From positions 1 to 64,000 of the forward strand of contig JADYXW010000041.1 of the NCBI GenBank assembly GCA_020853975.1: DNA of 64,000 bases, given 5' to 3'. This stretch comes from Phycisphaerales bacterium. GTDB taxonomy: Bacteria > Planctomycetota > Phycisphaerae > Phycisphaerales > UBA1924. Below the pieces are notes generated by a model. It did no database searches, had not been told where the DNA came from, and worked only from the letters and a program-made list of their open reading frames with translations. Positions 16,273-24,181 of this stretch are shown one piece after another. How positions within the stretch are numbered: position 1 is the first letter of the stretch; each line of letters begins with the position of its first letter. A program made the translations under genes and the position numbers.

Positions 16273-17805
16273 ATGGGAACCAACGGCCGCCACCCCGCCT
16301 CAACGGTCGATTCAGCCGCGCCGGCTCGTGGCGTTGCCGCCGCCCGAACCGGGGGCCGGTGGGACTATGCCCCGGCCCCAGAGACCGTAAAGGTCCAGAT
16401 CAAACCAGCGTACGGCCACTACATCGGCGGCAAGTGGACACGCCCCGGAGCCAGCGCGTTTGCAACCATCAACCCGGCGACCGAGCAGCCCCTGGCGAAC
16501 ATTACACAGGGGTCTGAGAGGGACGTTGACCAGGCGGTGCAGGCGGCGGCGCGAGCCCTGCCCTCGTGGAGCGGGCTGCCCGCCCGCGAGCGAGCCAAGT
16601 TCCTGTTCCGCGTCTCCAGGCGTCTGCAGGAGCGTGCCCGCGAGTTCGCGGTGCTCGAGACCATGGACAGCGGCAAGCCGATCAAGGAGAGCCGCGACGT
16701 TGATGTGCCGCTGGCGGCGGCGCACTTCTTCTATCACGCGGGATGGGCGGACAAGCTCGCCTACGCCTTTGCGGGGCGCACGCCACGGCCTGTGGGAGTC
16801 TGCGGGCAGGTCATCCCCTGGAACTTCCCACTCCTCATGGCGGCGTGGAAGCTCGCACCCGCCCTCGCGTGCGGCAACACATGCGTGCTCAAGCCGGCGG
16901 AGACCACCCCGCTCACGGCGCTCAGGCTCGCGGAGGTCTTCGAAGAGTGCGGCGTGCCCGGGGGAGTGCTCAACGTTGTGACGGGCGATGGGCGCACGGG
17001 CGCCGCCATCGTGGGCCACCCGCATGTAGACAAGGTCGCCTTCACGGGATCGACGGAGGTGGGCAAGAAGATCGCCTCGGCGGTCGCGGCCCGCGGAGCG
17101 AAGCTGTCGCTCGAACTGGGCGGAAAGTCGCCCCACATCATCTTCGAGGACGCCAGCCTCGACCAGGCGGTCGAAGGGGTGATCGCCGGAATCTACTTCA
17201 ACCAGGGCGAGGTGTGCTGCGCCGGCTCGCGGCTGTTCGTACAGGAGAGCATCCTCCCCGAGGTGATCGCAAGGCTGGAGCGGCGTCTGGCGTCGCTCCG
17301 CGTGGGGGACCCTCTGGACAAGAACACGGACGTGGGCGCGATCAACAGCCGCGAGCAGCTCGACCGGGTGAACCGCTACGTGTCGCTCGGCCGCGAGGAG
17401 GGCGCGACGTACCACGAGGTGGCAAGCGGCGAGCTTCCCAGCCACGGCCTCTTCTGCCGCCCCTGCTTCTTCAGCAACGTCCAGCCGAGCCACACGATCG
17501 CGCGGGAGGAAATCTTCGGCCCGGTGCTGAGCGTGATGAGCTTCCGCACGCCGGAAGAGGCGGTGGCGCGTGCGAACAACAGCCCCTACGGCCTGGCGGC
17601 GGGCATATGGACGGACAAGGGTTCCAAGATCTTCGACATCGCCGGAAAGCTGAGGGCCGGCGTCGTCTGGTGCAACACCTACAACAAGTTCGACCCTGCC
17701 AGTCCCTTCGGCGGATACAAGGAGAGCGGATTCGGCCGCGAGGGCGGGCTGCAGGGACTGCGGGCGTATGTGACGCTGGAGGCCCCCTCAAGCCGAGCAC
17801 GCTAG
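16273..17805 (+). CDS. NAD(P)-dependent aldehyde dehydrogenase
   Basis: A full-length, 510-residue member of the ALDH superfamily that oxidises an aldehyde to its acid. Visible elements are the cofactor-binding IPWNFPLLMAAWKLAPAL and FTGSTEVGKKI, the general base E281 in LELGGKS, and the catalytic C315 in NQGEVCCAGSR. The C-terminal PFGGYKESGFGREGG is also intact. The track ORF begins at 15739, but the ATG at 16273 gives the normal length and lies 6 bases after a -10-like TACACT. The first 40 residues are a Gly/Ala-rich extension. Placement after deoC suggests acetaldehyde as a substrate (inference). It resembles the N-terminal half of ALDH16 proteins and is followed by a degenerate second copy. 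Confidence 0.93.
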   Translation: MGTNGRHPASTVDSAAPARGVAAARTGGRWDYAPAPETVKVQIKPAYGHYIGGKWTRPGASAFATINPATEQPLANITQGSERDVDQAVQAAARALPSWSGLPARERAKFLFRVSRRLQERAREFAVLETMDSGKPIKESRDVDVPLAAAHFFYHAGWADKLAYAFAGRTPRPVGVCGQVIPWNFPLLMAAWKLAPALACGNTCVLKPAETTPLTALRLAEVFEECGVPGGVLNVVTGDGRTGAAIVGHPHVDKVAFTGSTEVGKKIASAVAARGAKLSLELGGKSPHIIFEDASLDQAVEGVIAGIYFNQGEVCCAGSRLFVQESILPEVIARLERRLASLRVGDPLDKNTDVGAINSREQLDRVNRYVSLGREEGATYHEVASGELPSHGLFCRPCFFSNVQPSHTIAREEIFGPVLSVMSFRTPEEAVARANNSPYGLAAGIWTDKGSKIFDIAGKLRAGVVWCNTYNKFDPASPFGGYKESGFGREGGLQGLRAYVTLEAPSSRAR

Positions 17806-17846
17806 CCGGTGGTGAAAGAGACGAAGCGCCGAACGCCGGAGATCCC

Positions 17847-18716
17847 ATGCCCGAGAGAATCGACGTGCTGAAGACCTACAAGCTGTTCATCGACGGCAAG
17901 TTCCCGCGTTCCGAGAGCGGGCGGTCGATCGAAGTGAGGGACCGCGGGGGGGGCGTGGCGGCGCACGCGTCTCGCGCCTCCCGCAAGGACCTGCGCGAAG
18001 CAGTGGAAGCCGCGCGCCGGGCGCTGGGCGGCTGGTCAGGCTCTTCGGCGCTCCTGCGGGGCCAGATCCTGTACAGGGCTGCCGAGATGATGGAAGGCAA
18101 GCGGGCCGAGCTCGCGGGCGCCATCGTCGCGTCGCGCGGGGCCAACGGCGTCAAGCAGGCGCAGGCGGAGGTCGCCCTCGCGGTGGACCGGATGGTGCAC
18201 TACGCGGGCTGGGCGGACAAGTTCTCGCAGGTCCTCGGCTGCCACAACGCGGTCTCGGGCCCATACTACAACTTCACCTTCGCGGAGCCCACCGGAGTCG
18301 TCTGCGTCGTGTGCCCACCATCTCCCCCGCTGCTCTCTCTTGTCTCCCTGCTCGCGCCCGTGCTGTGTTCGGGCAACACCGCGGTCGTGATCGCCGACGC
18401 GGCGGACCCGCTCCCCGCCGCGGTGCTCGGCGAGGTCATCGCCACCAGCGACTTCCCCGCGGGGGTCTGCAACATCCTCACGGGCGACCCCGGGGAACTC
18501 GTGCCGTTTGTGGCTTCTCACAGGGATATCGACGGTGTGCATGCCGCGGAGGTTTCGCCCGAGCTTGCGGCGGCCCTCCGCGTTGGCATCGCTGAGAACA
18601 TCAAGCGCACGGTCGTCCATGGTGAGGTGGACTGGAAGTCCGCCGCGTGCGAGTCCCCGTGGTGGATCGAGCCATTCCTCGAGATGAAAACGGTCTGGCA
18701 CCCCGCTTCAGCCTAA
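17847..18716 (+). CDS. Truncated, catalytically incomplete aldehyde dehydrogenase
   Basis: The 289-residue protein matches the N-terminal and NAD-binding parts of ALDH: KLFIDGKFPRSESG, the helical region with HYAGWADKFSQVLGCHN (compare FYHAGWADKLAYAF in the gene before), PTGVVCVVCPPSPPLLSLVSLLAPVLCSGNTAVV, and DFPAGVCNILTGDPGEL. It ends where the catalytic domain should begin, so the active cysteine and the LELGG glutamate are absent. The proline-rich PPSPPL replaces the usual PWNFPL. It is 41 bases after the complete ALDH. The reading frame is clean and codon use is normal, so it looks like a maintained non-catalytic subunit rather than a pseudogene. The split resembles ALDH16, in which two ALDH modules are fused and the second can lack its cysteine. 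Confidence 0.8.
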   Translation: MPERIDVLKTYKLFIDGKFPRSESGRSIEVRDRGGGVAAHASRASRKDLREAVEAARRALGGWSGSSALLRGQILYRAAEMMEGKRAELAGAIVASRGANGVKQAQAEVALAVDRMVHYAGWADKFSQVLGCHNAVSGPYYNFTFAEPTGVVCVVCPPSPPLLSLVSLLAPVLCSGNTAVVIADAADPLPAAVLGEVIATSDFPAGVCNILTGDPGELVPFVASHRDIDGVHAAEVSPELAAALRVGIAENIKRTVVHGEVDWKSAACESPWWIEPFLEMKTVWHPASA

Positions 18717-18723
18717 CGCCCGC

Positions 18724-19365
18724 TCACGCGCCCTCCGGCTGGGTCCTGCCGCTCTCGAACGCTCGGATAGCGCAGTGCCCACCGGCGCAGACGAGAATCA
18801 TGCCGATGGTGAGCGCGAGGAGCTTGATTGCGCCGCCAACGAACGGCGCGAGCGCCCCGATCTGCTGGCGCCCCATCCAGAACGCAGCACCCAGCCCCCC
18901 CAGGGCAAGCAACGCAACCCCCGCCCGCAGGGCGTAGGCACGAGCCTGCGCGGTGCGTCGCAGCACCGCGTACGCGGCGGCTAACGCGAACAAGCCCGCT
19001 ACTCCAACCCGCACCGCCGCAAAGCCCAGCAGAGACGCCTGACCCCGGGTTTCGATGAGCGTGACTCCCTGGCGGTTGCCGAGCCAGGAAAGGACCGCAG
19101 ACGCAAAGACGGCCCCCGCTACGCAGGTGAGCGCGAGGCCCTGCCCTTCCTGGAACCGCCGACGGCTGAAGCCGACCCCGATCACCCCGGCCGCAACGAC
19201 GACGACCTCAAAACCGAACAATACCCAAGCGGGCCGGGGCGCCACGATCGACGCCAGAACCGCCATGACCGCCGCCCAAATGGCGAGCAGCCCGGACGTG
19301 GCCCCGACGGTACGGAGAAGCCATGAAGGCAGCGCGGTGACCTGCGGAAGGGCTGGCTCGGGCAT
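18724..19365 (-). CDS. Multi-pass membrane protein, function unknown
   Basis: This 213-residue integral membrane protein has about six hydrophobic segments, starting with LLAIWAAVMAVLASIV, WVLFGFEVVVVAAGVIGVGF and LALTCVAGAVFASAVLSWLG, and ending with GGAIKLLALTIGMILVCAGGH. It has no recognisable domain. The ATG at 19365 has GGAG 7 bases upstream. It is convergent with the truncated ALDH, ending only 7 bases from it. I cannot assign a role. Confidence 0.75.
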   Translation of the reverse strand: MPEPALPQVTALPSWLLRTVGATSGLLAIWAAVMAVLASIVAPRPAWVLFGFEVVVVAAGVIGVGFSRRRFQEGQGLALTCVAGAVFASAVLSWLGNRQGVTLIETRGQASLLGFAAVRVGVAGLFALAAAYAVLRRTAQARAYALRAGVALLALGGLGAAFWMGRQQIGALAPFVGGAIKLLALTIGMILVCAGGHCAIRAFESGRTQPEGA

Positions 19366-19807
19366 TCAGGGACTCCGATGGGAGCGGATGAGATCGGCAC
19401 TCCGACCCCGCTCGGGTGATTGATACGCCCGGGAACCCCGGCGGGTTTGAGGGACCGAATAACCGGCGGTCGGATGAAGGCCTCCCCCCGGCGATGCCGA
19501 TGAACGTCATGGACGGCACTTGCCACCGAGGGACGACGCTTTGAGCCATGACATGCCAGCCCCGGCAGACCTGCAACTCCGCGTGCGCAAGATGTACGCG
19601 CGGGTGCTGTCGACCTGGGCAATGGACCTCATGTCACTCAGGCGGGCCGGGCTTGATCGGCCAGTATGCAGAGCGACAGCGGCGGACCTCCCAACGCCCT
19701 CGTACCGGTTTACGGGCGCGCGGGCGGGACGCTGGGCTGCAAGCCACGACGGTTCGCTTCTCTCCTGGAGGACGCGGCACGCGGCATGATCGAGAGGAGC
19801 GCACGGC
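19366..19807. other. 442-base spacer upstream of fliD
   Basis: No gene can be supported here. The overlapping short ORFs on both strands (for example 19520-19789 plus and 19507-19881 minus) have no recognisable content and no convincing ribosome binding site. A GCCGATGA at 19496 looks like the -10 half of a flagellar sigma-28 promoter but has no TAAA-like partner at the right distance. The fliD Shine-Dalgarno (GAGAGGAG) is at the right end. Confidence 0.35.
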
Positions 19808-22687
19808 ATGAGCGGAATTTCGACCGGCGTGGGGCTGTTCAGCGGGATCGACAGCGCCTCCATCATCCAGCAGCTTCTCAAGGTGGAGGCTCGCCCCCGG
19901 GACCTGGTCGCCGCCCGCGTTGCTCAGCTTCAGCTCCAGCAGACCGGGTACCTCGACATCAACTCCCGGCTTTCGGCACTCCGTGACGCGGCGAAGGCGT
20001 TCCGGGACAAGAAGACCTTTTCCACCCGCTCGGCGACCTCTTCGGATTCCGACGTCCTGCGGGGCACCGCGGGCCCCACCGCCGCCAACGGCACGTACAC
20101 GTTCCTCGTCGATCGCCTGGTGACGACGCAGCAGATGCTCAGCCGGGGCTTCGCGAACTCCGACGTCGCGGCGCTGGGCGCAACCAGCTTCAGCTTTGAG
20201 CCCGCGCACGCGAGGCTGGACACCGACGTGGCGTTGGCGGACCTGAACGACGGCGCCGGGGTCTCCCGCGGGCGCATCGTGGTCACCGACTCCGCCGGCG
20301 TCTCCGCGACGATCGATCTCTCTCGCGCCACCACGGTCGGTGACGTTCTGCAGGCCATCAACGACAACGGCTCTGCCCGAGTATCGGCGAGTGTGAGCGG
20401 CGGGCGGCTGGTCCTGAAGGACACCGCGGGGGGCGGCGGGACGATGACGGTCGCCAACGGCACGGGCTACACGACCGCGGCGAGCCTGGGCATCGCGGGT
20501 GCCGCTTCGGGCGGAACCCTCACCGGCTCGGTCATCCACCGGCTCCATGGTAACGTGACCCTCGCCAACCTTAACGACGGGCGGGGCGTCAATATCCGCA
20601 GTGCCAGCGGCACCGGTACCTCGGTCTGGAACTTCAAGATCTCAGTCAGCGGCTCCGACGCCTTCATCAACGTGGGCGACGTCTACGAAACGCAGAACGT
20701 CAATGGGGTAGATCAGCTCGTAAAGGTTGAGGGCGAGGTCTCCACGATGCAGGGGCTGGTGGACCGCATCAACGAGCAACTCGCGGATCAGGGCTTCACC
20801 GACGTCACCGCTTCCATCGATCAGAGCAACGGCAGGCTCGTCATCACCGAGAGCTCGGGCTCGCGGACCATCACGGTCTCCGAGAACCCGACGCTGGGCT
20901 CCACCACGGCGGCCGACCTGGGAATCCTCGGCTCTGCGACCGGCACCCTCAGCGGCAGCCGCCTGCTCGCGGGCCTCAACACCTCGCTGCTGCGCGGGCT
21001 GAATGGGGGTGCGGGGCTGACCGGCGACGGCAAGGTGTTCATCACCACCCGCAACGGCACCAACTATGACTTCGACCTCGACCTCGTAAACGGCAGCGTG
21101 GCCGAACTGATCGCCGCGGTCGACACGGCGACAAGCGGAGCGGTCCGGCTCTCTCTCAACGAGCGTGGCAATGGATTCGAGCTCACGGACCTGACGGGGG
21201 GTAGCGGCAACCTCATCGTCACCGGCAGCACGGGGGCCGACACCGCGGCATCGCTCGGGCTTTCAACGGGCGCTACGGGTGTGGCCTCCGCGACCGTCAG
21301 TGCGAACAACCTGCAGAGGCAGTACGTCAGCCGGTCCACGACGCTGGCGTCCGTGAACGCGGGCCGTGGCGTGGGCACGGGCACCTTCCGCATCACCGAC
21401 TCCACCGGCGTTTCGCAGACCGTGAACATCGACGCCAACACCCGCACGATGGGCGACGTGATCACGAAGATCAACGCCCTGGGTCTGAAGGTGAAAGCCT
21501 CGATCAACTCCACCGGCGACGGGCTGGTGATCAGCGAAGACAACACCTCAACCCCAGCGGGAACCCTGAAAATCAAGATCGAGGACGTCTCCGGCACCGC
21601 CGCGAAGGCCCTGAACCTCGCGAAGACAGCGGAGGACACGGGGTCCTCCAACTTCGTCGACGGGTCCTTCGAGCGGGTCGTCGAGTTTTCCGCGGCGGAC
21701 ACTCTGCAGCAGGTGATCGACAAGATCAACCAGGCCGGCGCGGGGGTTTCGGCGGCTCTGGTGAGAGACGGCGCGGGGGCCACCCCCTACCGGCTGAGCC
21801 TCACCAGCAGCTCAAGCGGGACCGCCGGGCGCTTTCTTCTCGACACGGGCTCATTCTCCCTGGCACCTCAGACCCTGGAACTCGGTCGCGACGCGCTCAT
21901 GTTCTATGGGTCGACGGACGCCGCCCGTGCGATCGCGGTCACCAGCAGCACGAACACGGTGGACACGCTGCTTCCGGGCGTGCGTCTTGACCTGGCCCGG
22001 CGCTCGGATGATCCGGTGACCATGACCATCGCAACCGACACGGAGGCGATCTTCTCGGAGATCGACGCGTTCGTGAAGTCCTTCAACACGGTGGTATCCC
22101 GCATCGCGGAGCAGACCAAGTACGTCGAAGAGACCCAGCAGAAGGGCGCACTGCTCGGCGACAGCACGATGCTGGAGGTCAGGTCCTCCCTCTTCCGCAC
22201 CATCCAGGCCGCCGGCATCGGCACCTCGGGCCGCTTCGAGACCCTCGCGGAAATCGGGATCACCATCGGTGAGGGCGGCTCTCTGAAGCTGGATGAAACC
22301 CGGTTGCGATCGGCCCTCGACGAGGACCCCGCCAGCGTCGAATCGCTCTTCACGACCCGCGAGCAGGTGCAGGACGCGGAGATCGAGGTGCCCGGGCTGC
22401 CCGGCGTCACGGTCCGGAACCCCAACGCGGGCAACACGTTCTCCGCCCTGGGCGTCATCGGCCAGATCGAGCAGCTCGCCACGCGGTTCATCGACTCCAC
22501 CAGCGGCGTGCTGACGGGCAGGACGAAGGCCATCGAGGAGCAGATCCGCCTGCAGCAGGCCCGCGTCACCGCCATGAATCAGCGTCTGTTGAGCAAGCAG
22601 GAGATCCTCCAGAAGCAGTTCCTGGCTATGGAGACCGCCATCGGCAAGTTGCAAACCCAGCAATCCGCCCTCGCCTCGCTGGGCTGA
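19808..22687 (+). CDS. fliD: Flagellar hook-associated protein 2 (filament cap), expanded
   Basis: FliD caps the growing flagellum and helps flagellin subunits polymerise. Residues 1-115 match the N-terminal domain (SGIDSASIIQQLLKVEARP, QLQLQQTGYLDINSRLSALRDAAKAFRD). Residues from about 695 match the C-terminal domain (RAIAVTSSTNTVDTLLPGVRLDL...FVKSFNTVVSRI...GVIGQIEQLATRFIDSTSGVL) and end in the coiled coil with MNQRLLSKQEILQKQFLAMETAIGKLQ. The middle of about 570 residues is an array of four related modules beginning near residues 134, 243, 383 and 505. Each has an LNxGxGV start, an ITDxxG strand and a DV...IN flagellin-type motif. At 959 residues it is roughly twice the enterobacterial size. 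AGAGGAG lies 9 bases before the ATG. Confidence 0.94.
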   Translation: MSGISTGVGLFSGIDSASIIQQLLKVEARPRDLVAARVAQLQLQQTGYLDINSRLSALRDAAKAFRDKKTFSTRSATSSDSDVLRGTAGPTAANGTYTFLVDRLVTTQQMLSRGFANSDVAALGATSFSFEPAHARLDTDVALADLNDGAGVSRGRIVVTDSAGVSATIDLSRATTVGDVLQAINDNGSARVSASVSGGRLVLKDTAGGGGTMTVANGTGYTTAASLGIAGAASGGTLTGSVIHRLHGNVTLANLNDGRGVNIRSASGTGTSVWNFKISVSGSDAFINVGDVYETQNVNGVDQLVKVEGEVSTMQGLVDRINEQLADQGFTDVTASIDQSNGRLVITESSGSRTITVSENPTLGSTTAADLGILGSATGTLSGSRLLAGLNTSLLRGLNGGAGLTGDGKVFITTRNGTNYDFDLDLVNGSVAELIAAVDTATSGAVRLSLNERGNGFELTDLTGGSGNLIVTGSTGADTAASLGLSTGATGVASATVSANNLQRQYVSRSTTLASVNAGRGVGTGTFRITDSTGVSQTVNIDANTRTMGDVITKINALGLKVKASINSTGDGLVISEDNTSTPAGTLKIKIEDVSGTAAKALNLAKTAEDTGSSNFVDGSFERVVEFSAADTLQQVIDKINQAGAGVSAALVRDGAGATPYRLSLTSSSSGTAGRFLLDTGSFSLAPQTLELGRDALMFYGSTDAARAIAVTSSTNTVDTLLPGVRLDLARRSDDPVTMTIATDTEAIFSEIDAFVKSFNTVVSRIAEQTKYVEETQQKGALLGDSTMLEVRSSLFRTIQAAGIGTSGRFETLAEIGITIGEGGSLKLDETRLRSALDEDPASVESLFTTREQVQDAEIEVPGLPGVTVRNPNAGNTFSALGVIGQIEQLATRFIDSTSGVLTGRTKAIEEQIRLQQARVTAMNQRLLSKQEILQKQFLAMETAIGKLQTQQSALASLG

Positions 22688-22749
22688 TCCCTCTCGCGCG
22701 GCGGCACGGCTGAACAGGGGCGCCGATTCGTCCGATAGATACCCCACCC

Positions 22750-23202
22750 ATGTCGACACAGTCAGCCAACACCTATCTTCGCACCAAGGTCATGACCGCC
22801 AGCCCCGAGGAGCTTCGGCTGATGCTCCTCGAAGGCTCCATCAAGTTCGCGAGGCAGGGTATCGAGGGCCTGGACGCGAACAATCCCGAAAAGACCTTCA
22901 GCGGTTTCTCGCAATGCCGCGACATCGTCTTCGAGCTGCTCAACACGATCCGTGACGACATCGACCCTGAGCTTGCCCAGAACGCGCGGGGCCTGTACTC
23001 GTATCTGTACCGCCTGGTCGTCGAGGCCCGGTTCGAGAAGGACCGTGCCAAGGCGGAGTCTCTGGTGAAGCTGCTCGAGTTCGAGCGAGAGACGTGGGTC
23101 ATGCTCATGCAGCAGCTCGCCGCGGAGCGGGGCACCACGCCCGCGGCCGCCCCAGAGAGCCAGGCCGCCCCAACCCGCGGTGTGATCAGCCTGCAGGCGT
23201 GA
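22750..23202 (+). CDS. fliS: Flagellar export chaperone FliS
   Basis: FliS binds the C-terminus of flagellin in the cytoplasm and stops early polymerisation. The 150-residue product has the FliS hallmarks: NTYLRTKVMTASPEELRLMLLEGSIKFARQG near the N-terminus and NARGLYSYLYRLVVEARFEKD in mid-protein, in an all-helical body. The tail from about residue 128 is Ala/Pro-rich. It lies 62 bases after fliD, the usual pairing. A TAGATA hexamer lies 8 bases before the ATG, so it may also have its own promoter. Confidence 0.93.
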   Translation: MSTQSANTYLRTKVMTASPEELRLMLLEGSIKFARQGIEGLDANNPEKTFSGFSQCRDIVFELLNTIRDDIDPELAQNARGLYSYLYRLVVEARFEKDRAKAESLVKLLEFERETWVMLMQQLAAERGTTPAAAPESQAAPTRGVISLQA

Positions 23203-23278
23203 GCGACGAGCCCGGGCGGCCTCCGGCTCACCACGGTCCTACAACTTTGGCATCCACACGCCCAGGGCGGAGGCTGCC

Positions 23279-23509
23279 ATGCCGGACGATTCTCTCCACT
23301 GGCTCGATGTTGACCTCATCGGCGAGGAGCTCGCCCGCATCCACCCCACGGTCGACCCGCTGCGCACGGGCTTCGTTCAGCTCAAGGCCCTGGTCACGAG
23401 CCTGCCGGGCTTTCGAGAGGAGCCCGGGCATCCGGTGAACGAGCGGATTCTGGAGGAGATTCAGCGATACTGGATCGAGGCCCGCGAGGCCTCCCGCGGG
23501 CGGGACTAA
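23279..23509 (+). CDS. iscX: IscX-like iron-sulfur cluster assembly protein
   Basis: The 76-residue acidic protein aligns with IscX (YfhJ) along its whole length. LHWLDVDLIGEELARIHPTV corresponds to the winged-helix start of IscX, TGFVQLKALVTSLPGF to its middle, and NERILEEIQRYWIEARE to the C-terminal helix NEKILEAILLVWLDEAE. IscX binds IscS and tunes iron delivery during cluster assembly. Here it is alone, between fliS and rlmE, with no other isc gene in the window. The ATG at 23279 has GGAGG 7 bases upstream. The assignment rests on remembered family sequence. Confidence 0.75.
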   Translation: MPDDSLHWLDVDLIGEELARIHPTVDPLRTGFVQLKALVTSLPGFREEPGHPVNERILEEIQRYWIEAREASRGRD

Positions 23510-23520
23510 CCTTCGCGCCC

Positions 23521-24141
23521 ATGCCCCAACCCCGCAAGCTCCACGACCGGTACTTCAAGCAGGCCAAGGCCGAGGGATATGCGGCCCGGTCCGCGTACAA
23601 GCTGCTCGAAATCCAGGAAAAGCGACGGCTGATCCGCCGCAATGACGCGGTGCTCGACCTCGGCTGCGCACCGGGCTCGTGGCTGCAGGTGCTCGACAAG
23701 CATCTTGGGCCAAAGGCGAGGATCGTCGGCATCGACCTTTCGGAAGTTTCCGCGGACCTCTCCGACCGGGTCGTGAGGCTCCGGGGGGACATTTTCGCGA
23801 CCGACCCGGCGGACTTCATGGCCGCGGCGGGCTTCCCGGACGGTTCGGAACGACGCTTCGACGTGCTGATCAGCGACATGGCGCCCAATACCACGGGTCA
23901 CGGCGACGACTTTCTGTCCGCGAGGCTGTGCGAGCGCGTGCTGGACCTGTGCGCCGGTCTGCTCAGACCGGGGGGGAACATCCTGATGAAGATTCTGGAG
24001 GGCGAGCCGACGCCGGGCGTGATCGCCCGGACGAAGCGGATGTTCGCGCTCGCGGGAACGACCAAGCCTCAGGCCAGCCGCGACGTCTCGAAGGAACTTT
24101 TCATCTGGGGCGAGGGGTTCAAGGCCCCCACGGCTGCCTGA
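23521..24141 (+). CDS. rlmE: 23S rRNA (uridine-2'-O)-methyltransferase RlmE (FtsJ/RrmJ)
   Basis: RlmE methylates the 2'-OH of U2552 in 23S rRNA late in 50S assembly. The 206-residue protein has the SAM-binding motif DLGCAPGSWLQVL and the K-D-K-E catalytic set: the lysine in AYKLLEIQEK, aspartate in ISDMAPNTTGH, lysine in ILMKILEGE and glutamate in SKELFIWG. It lies 11 bases after iscX. A TAACCT hexamer 8 bases before the ATG could drive a very short-leader transcript. The basic start HDRYFKQAKAEGYAARSAYK is typical of the family. Confidence 0.95.
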   Translation: MPQPRKLHDRYFKQAKAEGYAARSAYKLLEIQEKRRLIRRNDAVLDLGCAPGSWLQVLDKHLGPKARIVGIDLSEVSADLSDRVVRLRGDIFATDPADFMAAAGFPDGSERRFDVLISDMAPNTTGHGDDFLSARLCERVLDLCAGLLRPGGNILMKILEGEPTPGVIARTKRMFALAGTTKPQASRDVSKELFIWGEGFKAPTAA

Positions 24142-24170
24142 GCGCGACGCTCGCCCCGCGGTTCTCGCCT

Positions 24171-24176
24171 TATGCT
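24171..24176 (+). promoter_or_regulatory. Candidate -10 of the BatA-like gene
   Basis: TATGCT ends 5 bases (CGTCC) before the GTG at 24182, with no Shine-Dalgarno sequence. Confidence 0.45.
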
Positions 24177-24181
24177 CGTCC

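Noticed and set aside
17847-18716. Reading the short ALDH as a pseudogene
   Set aside because: The frame is intact with normal codon use, a proper stop and the same spacing as an operon gene; no remnant of the catalytic domain follows downstream.
19491-19503. GCCGATGA resembling a flagellar sigma-28 -10 upstream of fliD
   Set aside because: No TAAA-like -35 lies 14-16 bases upstream, and it is 300 bases from fliD.
19507-19881. Short ORFs on both strands before fliD
   Set aside because: No recognisable family, no ribosome binding site, and overlap with the fliD start.
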